Source: an uncultured Anaeromyxobacter sp.
GTDB lineage: Bacteria > Myxococcota > Myxococcia > Myxococcales > Anaeromyxobacteraceae
Length of the DNA stretch: 64,000 bases
Assembly: GCA_903855945.1 (NCBI GenBank)
Contig: CAIOAK010000015.1
Location: 124,001 to 188,000, forward strand
Reading direction: 5' to 3'
Shown one piece after another: positions 29,580-37,406 of the stretch (positions are counted from its first letter, which is position 1; the number at the start of each line of letters is the position of its first letter). The notes beneath the pieces were generated by a model, which was not told the DNA's origin, searched no databases, and saw only the letters and a program-made list of their open reading frames with translations. The translations under genes and the position numbers were made by a program.

Positions 29580-30935
29580 CTACTCGGCGTCGTCCGTCCC
29601 CAGCAGCGAGCCGAGCCGGGGCGCCTGCGACGCACCCGCGCCGAGTGCCCGCACCGCCTCGAGGTGGTGGAGGAGCAGGTCCCGGTTGTCGCCCACGGAG
29701 AGGTTCTGCAACTCCAGCGCGCCGATGCGGTCCTCCGGCGTGAAGGCCGGATTCTCCACCCGCTCCATCGACAGCTTGTGGGGCGCGTAGCTCATGTACC
29801 GCGCCTTCGTATCGAGGTAGCTCCAGTCGTCCCCCCGCCGCAGTTCCACCGTCACCGATCCGGTGACCGACGGTGCGATCCAGCGGGTGAGCGCGTCGCG
29901 GAGCATGAGCGCCTCCGGGTCGTACCACTTGCCCTCGTAGAGGATGCGCCCGAGCCGGCGGCCGAGCGAGGCGTAGAGGTCGAGGGTGTTCTCGTTGTGG
30001 ATGGCGGAGAGGAGCCTCTCGTAGGAGAGGTGGAGGAGCGCCATGCCCGGGGCCTCGTAGACGCCGCGGCTCTTTGCGTCGATGACCCGGTTCTCGATCT
30101 GGTCGCTCATGCCGAGCCCGTGGCGGCCGCCGATGCGGTTCGCCTCCAGGAAGAGCTCGTACGGCGAGGCGAAGCGGCGGCCGTTCAGCTCCACCGGCTG
30201 CCCGTTCTCCCAGGTGACGGTGATCTCCTCGGCGGCGACCTTCACCTCGGGCTTCCAGTGCGCCACGCCCATGATGGGCGCGACGATGCGCATGCCGGTG
30301 TTCAGGTTCTCCAGATCCTTCGCCTCGTGCGTGGCGCCGAGGACGTTGGCGTCGGTGGAGTAGGCCTTCTCGGTGCCCATCTTGTAGGGCAGGCCGCGCC
30401 GCTCGAGGTACTCGCTCATCTCCTTGCGGCCGCCGAAGGCGGTGACGAAGGCCTGGTCGAGCCAGGGCTTGTAGATGCGCAGGTCGGGATCGACCAGGAT
30501 CCCGTAGCGGTAGAAGCGCTGGATGTCGTTGCCCTTGTGGGTGGAGCCATCCCCGAAGACGTGGACGCCGTCCTCCCGCATGGCCCGCACGATGGCGGTC
30601 GTGGTCACGGCGCGACCGAGCGGCGTGGTGTTGAAGTACTTCTTGCCGCCCGAGGAGAGGTGGAACGCGCCGCACTGGATGGCGGCGATCCCCTCGCGGA
30701 CCATCGCCTCGCGGCAGTCGATGAGCCGGGCCTTCACCGCGCCGTGCGAGAGCGCGATGGGCGGGATGTCGGCCGGGTTCTGCTCGTCCGGCTGGGCCAG
30801 GTCGGCGGTGTAGGCGTGCACGGCCAGCCCCTGCTCGGCAAGCCAGGCCACCGCGCAGCGGGTGTCGAGGCCGCCGGAGAAGGCGATGCCGAGGGCGGTT
30901 CCCTTCGGGGGGAGCGACTTGTAGATGCGGCTCAT
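29580..30935 (-). CDS. argG: argininosuccinate synthase
   Basis: Joins citrulline and aspartate with ATP in arginine synthesis. 451 aa from the ATG at 30935; an in-frame ATG at 30953 would add six residues, but spacing to the divergent gene favours the shorter form. It is the long E. coli-like type: [15 protein letters not shown] (ATP loop), [47 protein letters not shown] and [22 protein letters not shown]. No other arginine genes are adjacent. Confidence 0.95.
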   Translation of the reverse strand: MSRIYKSLPPKGTALGIAFSGGLDTRCAVAWLAEQGLAVHAYTADLAQPDEQNPADIPPIALSHGAVKARLIDCREAMVREGIAAIQCGAFHLSSGGKKYFNTTPLGRAVTTTAIVRAMREDGVHVFGDGSTHKGNDIQRFYRYGILVDPDLRIYKPWLDQAFVTAFGGRKEMSEYLERRGLPYKMGTEKAYSTDANVLGATHEAKDLENLNTGMRIVAPIMGVAHWKPEVKVAAEEITVTWENGQPVELNGRRFASPYELFLEANRIGGRHGLGMSDQIENRVIDAKSRGVYEAPGMALLHLSYERLLSAIHNENTLDLYASLGRRLGRILYEGKWYDPEALMLRDALTRWIAPSVTGSVTVELRRGDDWSYLDTKARYMSYAPHKLSMERVENPAFTPEDRIGALELQNLSVGDNRDLLLHHLEAVRALGAGASQAPRLGSLLGTDDAE

Positions 30936-30964
30936 GGCTCCGCGACGTACCATCGTCGCCGTTC

Positions 30965-31906
30965 ATGCGCAACCGCGGATACCTCCACGGAGAGCAGGTG
31001 GACGGGGACGCCGCCGGGCGCACCGTCCTCGACCACCTGTGCGCCCGCTGGGGGCGCGCCTCCGAGGCGGAGTGGCGCGCCCGGATCGCCTCGGGCGCGG
31101 TCCGCCTGGACGGGGCGGTGGTGGCCGAGACCCAGCTGCTCCGCGCCGGGCAGCGGCTCACCTGGGAACGGCCGCCCTGGGATGAGCCGGAGGTCCCCCT
31201 GGCGACGGCGATCCTGCTCCGGGACCCGGACCTGCTCGCGGTCGCGAAGCCGCGGGGGCTTCCGACCCTGCCCGGTGGCGGGCAGTTCCTCGACTCGACG
31301 CTGCTCGCGCTGGTCCACCGGATCGACCCCGAGGCGACCCCGGTGCACCGGCTCGGTCGGGACACCTCGGGCGTCGTGCTCTTCGCGCGAACTGCGACGG
31401 CCCGCTCCGGGCTGAACGCGGCGCTGCGGGAACGAAGGGTGCGAAAGGTCTACCGGGCGCTCTGCACGGGCCATCCGGACCGGGACGCCTTCGAGGTGGA
31501 CGCCCCCATCGGCGAGGTGCCCTACCCGCCCACCGGGACCCTCCACGCGGCCACCCCGGACGGCCGCCCCTCGCGGAGCCTCGTCCGGGTGCTGGAGCGG
31601 CGGGACGGCCCCGAACCCGCGGCGCTCGTGGAGGTGGAGATCGAGACCGGCCGCCCGCACCAGATCCGGATCCACCTGGCCTTCGCCGGCCACCCGCTCG
31701 TGGGCGATCCGCTCTTCGGCCCGGGGGGGCGACCGATCGAGGGCGGGCTCGCGGTGCCGGGCGATCCGGGCTACCGGCTGCACGCCTGGCGGCTCGAGCT
31801 CGACCACCCGCGGACCGGGGCACGGCTGGAGGTCGAGTGCGCGCCGCCGCCGGTGCTGCGTCACAGCGCCCGATCTCAGTGGCCGATCATCGGCGCCATC
31901 CGGTAG
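30965..31906 (+). CDS. RluA family pseudouridine synthase with altered catalytic motif
   Basis: 313 aa. An S4-like RNA-binding part lies at about 20-70 (RIASGAVRLDGAVVAETQLLRAGQ). The synthase domain has LAVAKPRGLPTLPGG, VHRLGRDTSGVVLFART (127-143) and GRPHQIRIHLAFAGHPLVGDPLFG. The catalytic aspartate of the family lies in HRLD; this protein reads HRLG, Gly131 encoded by GGT at 31355-31357. All flanking residues are kept. It is either an inactive or altered RNA-binding protein or a subgroup using another acid. Its 3' end overlaps the ferredoxin gene by 31 bp. Confidence 0.83.
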   Translation: MRNRGYLHGEQVDGDAAGRTVLDHLCARWGRASEAEWRARIASGAVRLDGAVVAETQLLRAGQRLTWERPPWDEPEVPLATAILLRDPDLLAVAKPRGLPTLPGGGQFLDSTLLALVHRIDPEATPVHRLGRDTSGVVLFARTATARSGLNAALRERRVRKVYRALCTGHPDRDAFEVDAPIGEVPYPPTGTLHAATPDGRPSRSLVRVLERRDGPEPAALVEVEIETGRPHQIRIHLAFAGHPLVGDPLFGPGGRPIEGGLAVPGDPGYRLHAWRLELDHPRTGARLEVECAPPPVLRHSARSQWPIIGAIR

Positions 31907-32922
31907 GCGCTCCGGAAGGCCTCGAGCGGGACCTCGCTCGTCCAGAAGCCGGTGGCGACGGCGACGCCCCAGAAGAGGAGCATCGTCCCCACACCCAGCA
32001 CGGGCACGAGCCAGGGTGAGACCCGCTTCGACCGGCTCACGCCCAGGCAGGACGGGACCGTTCCCACCGCCACGCAGGAGAGGCAGCCGGTGCACTCGGG
32101 GGAGCGGACCTGCGCCCGCGCGTGGACCGGGATCTCCACCGGGCAGGCCCGCGTGCAGGCTCCGCAGTCGTTGCAGAGCTCGGTGTCGCGGACGATGCGG
32201 AGCGGCGAGAAGAAGCTCGCGAGCCCGAGGAGCGCCCCGTACGGGCAGCCCCAGCGGCACCAGGCGTTTTTCACTATTAGTGAAATCAGGACCAGTCCGC
32301 CCAGGACCCACGCCGACGTCGCGGTGAGGTCGAGGAAGAAGAGGAGCATCTTCGCGTCGGCCGCCACGTTGTAGGAGGAGAGCTGGAATCCCTCCAGCGC
32401 GCGCAGCGGCATCTGCCAGAGGACGGCCCAGGAGAAGAAGGCCAGCAGCAGGTACTTCACCGAGGTGAGCGCGAGGTCGAGCCAGCGGGGAACCGCCGGC
32501 CAGCGGCGGCGCCAGAGGAGCTTCTCGCCCAGCCACTCGAGCCCCCGCGAGAGGGTCCCCACCGGGCAGATCCAGCCGCAGAAGGCCTTGCGTGCCACCA
32601 GCGCGCCCACGATGGCGGCGGCGAGGAGGGTGAGCCCCGCCGGGTGGACCGGGTCCCAGTAGCCGGTGAGCAGGAAGCGCTTCAGGCCGACCAGCGCGCT
32701 GATGGGGAGGAAGGCCTCCACCGACGGCGGCCGCGCCACCGTCACCGGCCCAGCGCCCACCGCCTGCTGGTGGAAGCGCCAGAACTCCCAGCCCACGAGC
32801 ACGAGGAAGGCGAGGTAGAGCCCCTGCACGCCCCAGCGGACGGCGGGGAGGGCCCGGAACGGGTTCCGCCAACGCGCCTTCCGCGCCGGCGGGGACTCCC
32901 CGAGGGTGACGAGGTCGGACAT
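31876..32922 (-). CDS. membrane 4Fe-4S ferredoxin (NapH/NosR/CcoG-like)
   Basis: 348 aa from ATG 32922. Five or six membrane helices carry two inner motifs FCGWICPVGTLSRG and WCRWGCPYGALLG, both CxxxCP type. A soluble ferredoxin domain follows with CNDCGACTRACPVEI (complete cluster) and CTGCLSC...SCLGV (second, incomplete-looking set). This layout is shared by NapH, the C-terminal half of NosR and CcoG, which move electrons from quinol or handle metal assembly. No nap, nos or cco genes are nearby, so the role is open. A striking AT-rich palindrome lies within the gene at 32269-32285. Confidence 0.86.
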   Translation of the reverse strand: MSDLVTLGESPPARKARWRNPFRALPAVRWGVQGLYLAFLVLVGWEFWRFHQQAVGAGPVTVARPPSVEAFLPISALVGLKRFLLTGYWDPVHPAGLTLLAAAIVGALVARKAFCGWICPVGTLSRGLEWLGEKLLWRRRWPAVPRWLDLALTSVKYLLLAFFSWAVLWQMPLRALEGFQLSSYNVAADAKMLLFFLDLTATSAWVLGGLVLISLIVKNAWCRWGCPYGALLGLASFFSPLRIVRDTELCNDCGACTRACPVEIPVHARAQVRSPECTGCLSCVAVGTVPSCLGVSRSKRVSPWLVPVLGVGTMLLFWGVAVATGFWTSEVPLEAFRSAYRMAPMIGH

Positions 32923-32985
32923 CGCGGCCGGGTATATCGCCGGAGCGGACCCGGGAGCCACTTCATCCGGACGAAGTGCGAATGA

Positions 32986-33005
32986 CCGGGTCCGGGAGGA
33001 CCCGG
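32986..33005 (-). terminator. hairpin after lolA-like gene
   Basis: CCGGGTCC (32986-32993), loop GGGA, GGACCCGG (32998-33005): perfect 8-bp stem 25 bp past the stop of the LolA-like gene on the minus strand. An imperfect palindrome CACTTC...GAAGTG (32959-32978) lies further on, between it and the ferredoxin start. Confidence 0.5.
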
Positions 33006-33030
33006 GTCCGCTGCGCCCCGTCAGGCGGCG

Positions 33031-33678
33031 TCACTTCCCCGGCATCGAGAGGCGTCGCACGCCCTCCGGCAGCGCGATCTCGAAGCGCGCGTCGGGGATC
33101 CCCGGGTTGCGCCGGATCTCCTCGAAGGCGATGTCGTTCACGTTCCCCTGCCCGTCCACCACCCGGGTGCGGGTCACCTCGCCGTCCGGTCCCGCCGTGA
33201 GCGTGATGGTCTCCACGCGCGGATCGGCCTTGCGCGGCCGGAGCACGAGCGTCCCTCCCTCGCCGGCGGAGAGCAGGAACTCCTTCTCCAGGCTCCCCTT
33301 GCCGAGGAGGAAGGTGACCGCCGCGCTCATCGCGGTCGCGTCGAAGCGGTCGTCCACGAAGGCCTGGTTGGCCTCCGGCTCCCACTGCACGAGTCGGGAC
33401 CCGTTCACCGCGATGGTCTTCTGCGTGGGCGAGGCGTAGTCCCAGCGCATCTTCCCGGGCTTCTTCACCTCCAGCGTGCCCTTCGACACCTGCCGGCGCC
33501 CGATGGCGGCGTAGGTGTAGGTCTGGACGAAGCGGGCCTTCAGGTCCCGGGTGGACTCGTAGAAGGCCTGGACCTTGCGAGCCAGCGCCGTGGCGTCGCC
33601 GGACGGCGGCGGGAGGGCCGGCGCCCCGGCGGGGGGGGCCGCGAGGAAGAGCGCGAGGGTGGCGGTGATCGCGAGCAT
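33031..33678 (-). CDS. lolA: LolA-like outer-membrane lipoprotein carrier
   Basis: 215 aa from ATG 33678. Signal peptide about 1-20 without lipobox, so it is soluble in the periplasm. LolA features: KVQAFYESTRDLKARFVQTYTY, KGTLEVKKPGKMRWDYASPT (the conserved aromatic-basic strand), LVQWEPEANQAFVDDRFD and FEEIRRNPGIPDARFEIALPEGV. LolA ferries lipoproteins from LolCDE to the outer membrane. A TATAAC sequence read on the minus strand (33685-33690) ends 6 nt before the ATG, so the message may be leaderless. It is divergent from the isomerase. Confidence 0.87.
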   Translation of the reverse strand: MLAITATLALFLAAPPAGAPALPPPSGDATALARKVQAFYESTRDLKARFVQTYTYAAIGRRQVSKGTLEVKKPGKMRWDYASPTQKTIAVNGSRLVQWEPEANQAFVDDRFDATAMSAAVTFLLGKGSLEKEFLLSAGEGGTLVLRPRKADPRVETITLTAGPDGEVTRTRVVDGQGNVNDIAFEEIRRNPGIPDARFEIALPEGVRRLSMPGK

Positions 33679-33728
33679 GTTTCGGTTATACAGGAGGGAC
33701 CCCCGCGTACGGGACACTGGAGAGGACG

Positions 33729-34319
33729 ATGCCCACCCTCGAATTCTTCTACGATTTCGTGAGCCCCTACTCGTACCTGGCCTCGACCCGCATCGAGGCG
33801 GAGGCGGCCAGGGTGGGAGCCACGGTGCGCTACCGCCCCTTCCTGCTGGGCGGCGTATTCAACGCCACAGGGAACCGGGCTCCCATCGACACCGCCGCGA
33901 AGGCCGCCCATCTCGCCACCGACCTGGGGCGCTGGGCCAGGAGGCTCGGCGTCCCCTTCGCCTGGCCGGCGAAGTTCCCCATCTCCACCGTGCTCGCGAT
34001 GCGCACCGCGTTCGCTGCCGAGCGGGCGCGAAAGCTCGTCCCCTTCACGGACGCGATGTTCCGGGCCTACTGGGCGCAGGGGCGCGACATCTCCGACCCC
34101 GCCGTGGTGCAGGACGTGGGGAACGGGCTCGGCCTCGACGGGGCCGCGCTCGTGGCCGAGGCGGGCAACCACAAGGAAGCCTTGAAGGCCCAGACCCAGG
34201 AGGCGGTGGACCGGGGCTCGTACGGCGCCCCCACCTTCTTCGTCGGCCCGGAGATGTTCATCGGGAACGACCGGCTCGACTTCGCCCTCGAGGCGCTGGC
34301 CTCGGCCGGAAAGAGCTGA
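33729..34319 (+). CDS. 2-hydroxychromene-2-carboxylate isomerase family protein
   Basis: 196 aa with a DsbA/kappa-GST thioredoxin-like fold. The N-terminal FYDFVSPYSYLASTRIE holds the Ser that replaces the thioredoxin cysteine and activates glutathione. Then come PFLLGGVFNATGNRAPIDTAAKAA, RLGVPFAWPAKFPISTVLAMR and the C-terminal SYGAPTFFVGPEMFIGNDRLDF. Relatives isomerise naphthalene-pathway intermediates, but many genomic members have no known substrate; no aromatic catabolism genes are nearby. Ribosome-binding site GGAGAGGA precedes the ATG. Confidence 0.91.
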   Translation: MPTLEFFYDFVSPYSYLASTRIEAEAARVGATVRYRPFLLGGVFNATGNRAPIDTAAKAAHLATDLGRWARRLGVPFAWPAKFPISTVLAMRTAFAAERARKLVPFTDAMFRAYWAQGRDISDPAVVQDVGNGLGLDGAALVAEAGNHKEALKAQTQEAVDRGSYGAPTFFVGPEMFIGNDRLDFALEALASAGKS

Positions 34320-34389
34320 CCGGAGCCCTCCACCGGGGAGCGGGACTCGCTTGACCCCGGGGGGGGTTCGGGCGATCCTCCGCCGCCTC

Positions 34390-34791
34390 ATGCAGACCCG
34401 TCTCCCCCTCGTGCTCGCCCTCGGGCTGGTGCTCGCGCTCGGTGCTGCGGGATGCAGCAGCCCGTGCCAGGACCTGGCCAACCGGGTCTGCCAGTGCGAG
34501 GCCGAGGGGCAGGTCCGCACCAACTGCAACACGAACGTGAAGGCGCGCATCCGGGCGTCGGCGCTGGGCCAGTCGGAGCAGGACTACTGCTCTGGGCTGC
34601 TCGGCACCTGTCCGGATCCCAACGGGGACGTGAACATGTGCGCCTACATGCTCAACACCTGCCCCGGCAAGGTGGCCTGCGGGCTCGCCATCCCCGAACC
34701 CGCGCCCACCGGACCCACGGGACCCACCGGACCCTACGGCTGCACGAATCTCGAAGTCGCGGCCGACCCCGCCGTCACGCCGGCGCCCTAG
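34390..34791 (+). CDS. cysteine-rich lipoprotein, function unknown
   Basis: 133 aa from ATG 34390. Signal peptide with lipobox GAAGC. The mature part contains ten further cysteines in pairs (SSPCQDLANRVCQC, YCSGLLGTC, MCAYMLNTC, VACGL, YGCTNL), suggesting several disulfides. Near the C-terminus is a collagen-like PTGPTGPTGPYG stretch. Such small Cys-rich lipoproteins are common in Myxococcota and lack known roles. It overlaps the 3' end of amrS on the other strand by 4 bp. Confidence 0.72.
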   Translation: MQTRLPLVLALGLVLALGAAGCSSPCQDLANRVCQCEAEGQVRTNCNTNVKARIRASALGQSEQDYCSGLLGTCPDPNGDVNMCAYMLNTCPGKVACGLAIPEPAPTGPTGPTGPYGCTNLEVAADPAVTPAP

Positions 34792-35804
34792 AATCTCCCG
34801 GCGATCCGCTCGCCGCAGCCCGGGCAGGAGCCGCCGGGACCGAGCCGGTTCCGGCTCACCTCGTTCCAGCCCCGCTCGATGACCGTCGCCCCGCATCCCG
34901 GGCAGAGGGTGCTCTGCCCCTCCGGGTCGCGGACGTTCCCCGTGTAGACGTGGCGCAGGCCGACCTCGCGCGCGATGCGCCGCGCGCGCGTCAGGGTCTC
35001 GGGCGGGGTCCGGGGCACGTCGGTCATCTTCCACGCAGGGTGAAATGCCGAGAAGTGGAGCGGGACGTCTTGCCCCATGTGCGAGCCGATCCACTCCGAC
35101 AGTCGCCGGGCCTCGGCGGGATCGTCGTTCAGCCCGGGGATGAGGAGGTTCGTCACCTCGGTCCAGGTCCGCCCCTGACGGGCCAGCCACTCGAGCGTCT
35201 CCAGCACCGGCCCGAGGTGGGAGAGGGTCACCTTCGCGTAGAACGGCTCGGTGAACGCCTTGAGATCGACGTTCACCGCGTCCATCCAGGAGAAGATCTC
35301 CTCGCGGGCCCGTTCCGCCACGTAGCCCGACGTCACGAAGACCGTCCGGACCCCGCGGCGCCGTGCCTCGCGCGCCACGTCGATGGCCCACTCGGCCCAG
35401 ATGACCGGATCGTTGTAGGTGAAGGCGATGGAGGGGCACCCGTTCGCCTCCGCCAGGTCCACCACCTGCTCCGCCGTGGCCTCGATCATCGCGCGCCCCG
35501 ACTCCCGGGCCTTCGAGGTGCTCCAGTTCTGGCAGAAGCGGCAGCCCAGGTTGCAGCCCACCGTCCCGAAGGAGAGGACCTGGGTGCCGGGGAGGAAGTG
35601 GTAGAGCGGCTTCTTCTCCACCGGGTCGGCGGCGAAGCCGGTGCTGCGCCCGTGGGCGAGCGACACCATCTCGCCCCCCTCGTTCATCCTCACGAAGCAG
35701 AACCCGGCCTGTCCGTCGGCGAGGATGCAGTCGCGCGGGCAGAGGGTGCAGCGCAGCCTCCCGTCGGCGGCACGCTCGAAGAACCGTGCCCGATGGGCGG
35801 TCAC
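34788..35804 (-). CDS. amrS: AmmeMemoRadiSam-system radical SAM enzyme (AmrS-like)
   Basis: 338 aa from GTG 35804, overlapping the stop of the GT39 gene (GTGA). N-terminal CTLCPRDCILADGQAGFC cysteine set; radical-SAM cluster GTVGCNLGCRFCQNWSTS; AFTYNDPVIWAEWAIDV; DAVNVDLKAFTEPFY; C-terminal rubredoxin-like knuckles CPGCGATVIERG and CPGCGERIAGRF. The family is named for its frequent pairing with Memo and AMMECR1 domain proteins; neither partner is in this window, and the neighbour is a glycosyltransferase. The reaction is not firmly known to me. Confidence 0.88.
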   Translation of the reverse strand: MTAHRARFFERAADGRLRCTLCPRDCILADGQAGFCFVRMNEGGEMVSLAHGRSTGFAADPVEKKPLYHFLPGTQVLSFGTVGCNLGCRFCQNWSTSKARESGRAMIEATAEQVVDLAEANGCPSIAFTYNDPVIWAEWAIDVAREARRRGVRTVFVTSGYVAERAREEIFSWMDAVNVDLKAFTEPFYAKVTLSHLGPVLETLEWLARQGRTWTEVTNLLIPGLNDDPAEARRLSEWIGSHMGQDVPLHFSAFHPAWKMTDVPRTPPETLTRARRIAREVGLRHVYTGNVRDPEGQSTLCPGCGATVIERGWNEVSRNRLGPGGSCPGCGERIAGRF

Positions 35805-37306
35805 GGCGCCCGGACGCCCGGCTCGGCGGGCAGGGCGCCCTCCAGCCAGGGCAGCGCGTTCGTGCGGCGGGGCATCGGCCCGAGCCACCGGCTCCAGGCC
35901 TCCACGTCCCCCCGGTGGAGCTCCTTCCCCTTCAGGAACACCTCGAAGGAGAAGGTCCGGCCCTGGCCGTCGGCTCGGAACATCCTTCGGTCCTCCGGGT
36001 AGTTCCCCATGGCGAGGATGGGCTCGCCGGGTCGCGGCCTGTCGTTCCAGAGGTCGAGCTGGGATGGGCGCTCCACCGCCGGGCCGAACCGGGTCCATCC
36101 GGCGTAGAAGGCCAGCTCGGCCGCGTCCTGGTAGTTCGTGGGGTAGACGAACGGGTCGTCGGGACTGCAGCCGGGCGGGGCGCCGACGGAGTCGCAGGCC
36201 GAACGGGCCGCCGCGCGCGCCTTCGCGGCGAACTCGGGCCAGCCCCGGAATCGCTTCGCCGCCTCGCTGTCGGCCGGGATGAGGGAGGGGTTGCGGAGCT
36301 CGAGCCCGACCCCGACCGCGGCGACCATCCCCAGCCCCACCGTGAAGGAGAGGAGCCCGGCCGACCAGCGCGGGCGCAGCCGGACGAGCTGCGCCGCCGC
36401 CGCGCCGCAGAGCGCCGGGAAGACGAGGGCCGCCCAGTTGGCCTCCACCTTGCCGCGCAGGGCCGACAGGGTGGTCACAGCCACCGGCACGAGCGTCGCC
36501 GCCGCCACGCGAAGGGAGGCGGTGTCGCGCCCGCGCGCCAGCCGCCAGGCCCCCAGCGGGAAGGCCACCACCCCCGCGCCGCCGACGAGGCCGCCCACGA
36601 ACTCCAGGAAGGAGCGCAGGGTGGCGCCGCTCGCGGTCCCGTGGCGCATCTGCACCACGATCGAGACCCAGCCGTGCGAGGCGTTCCAGAGCAGGTTGGG
36701 GAGGAAGACGAGCACCGCCACCGCCCCGCCCAGCCACGGCCAGGGGGTCTTGAGCTGCCGCCGCAGGTCGGGATCGACGAGCAGGAGCAGGAGGAGCGCC
36801 GGGGCGAGCAGCGCCGCCGTGTACTTGGAGAGGAGCGCGAGCCCCACCGCCACGCCGGCCGTGATCCAGCCCCTCCCGCGGGCCCGGACGAGGAGCCAGG
36901 TGGCCCCGGCGTAGGCCGCCTCCACCGGGGCGTCGGGGAGCGCCAGCCCGCCGGTGAGCATGAGGATGGGGGAGGTCGCGGCGAGGACCGCAGCCACCCC
37001 CGGTGCGCGGGGATCGTCGGAGAGCTCCCGGGCGATCAGCCCGGCGAAGACCACCGCGAGCGCGCCGCAGGCGACGAAGAGGATGCGGACCCCCGGCTCG
37101 GCCGGGAGGAGCGCGCCGCCGGCCCGCACGAGCCAGGCCACCATGGGCGGGTGATCGAGGTATCCGGTGGCCGGGCGCCGCCCCCACATCCAGTAGTAGG
37201 CCTCGTCGGCGTACAGATCGAGCCCCAGGAAGAGCAGGAGCCGGAAGACCGCCGCGCCGATCGCGATGGCCCAGACCGTCCGCATCTCCCCGCGCGTCGC
37301 CGACAT
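35801..37306 (-). CDS. GT39-type membrane glycosyltransferase (ArnT/PMT-like)
   Basis: 501 aa from ATG 37306 (ATG 37285 is an alternative). About eleven membrane helices. The first outer loop has DLYADEAYYWMWGRRPATGYLDHPPMVA, where the Asp/Glu pair and HPP are the signature of polyprenyl-linked sugar transferases such as ArnT. LALPDAPVEAAY and KYTAALLAPALL follow. The C-terminal part of about 150 residues is soluble and periplasmic (PTNYQDAAELAFYAGW). It probably transfers a sugar from undecaprenyl phosphate to lipid A or protein. Its stop overlaps the amrS start. It is divergent from metH. Confidence 0.86.
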   Translation of the reverse strand: MSATRGEMRTVWAIAIGAAVFRLLLFLGLDLYADEAYYWMWGRRPATGYLDHPPMVAWLVRAGGALLPAEPGVRILFVACGALAVVFAGLIARELSDDPRAPGVAAVLAATSPILMLTGGLALPDAPVEAAYAGATWLLVRARGRGWITAGVAVGLALLSKYTAALLAPALLLLLLVDPDLRRQLKTPWPWLGGAVAVLVFLPNLLWNASHGWVSIVVQMRHGTASGATLRSFLEFVGGLVGGAGVVAFPLGAWRLARGRDTASLRVAAATLVPVAVTTLSALRGKVEANWAALVFPALCGAAAAQLVRLRPRWSAGLLSFTVGLGMVAAVGVGLELRNPSLIPADSEAAKRFRGWPEFAAKARAAARSACDSVGAPPGCSPDDPFVYPTNYQDAAELAFYAGWTRFGPAVERPSQLDLWNDRPRPGEPILAMGNYPEDRRMFRADGQGRTFSFEVFLKGKELHRGDVEAWSRWLGPMPRRTNALPWLEGALPAEPGVRAP

Positions 37307-37344
37307 GGGCGCGCATCCTACCGGAACGGCGCCCCGTACGCCCC

Positions 37345-37373
37345 TTGCCCGGCGGGTCGAAACACCATAGGTA
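37345..37373 (+). promoter_or_regulatory. weak promoter candidate for metH
   Basis: TTGCCC (37345-37350), 17 bp, TAGGTA (37368-37373) in the 100-bp gap between the divergent GT39 and metH genes. A small AT-centred near-palindrome (ACACC ATA GGTAT, 37362-37374) overlaps the -10. No cobalamin or SAM riboswitch features are visible here. Confidence 0.35.
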
Positions 37374-37406
37374 TCGGCTTTCCGTTCCAGCGGATGGGGT
37401 GCAAAC

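Noticed and set aside
37307-37406. Cobalamin or SAM riboswitch before metH
   Set aside because: Only 100 bp, without a B12-box or SAM-core sequence.
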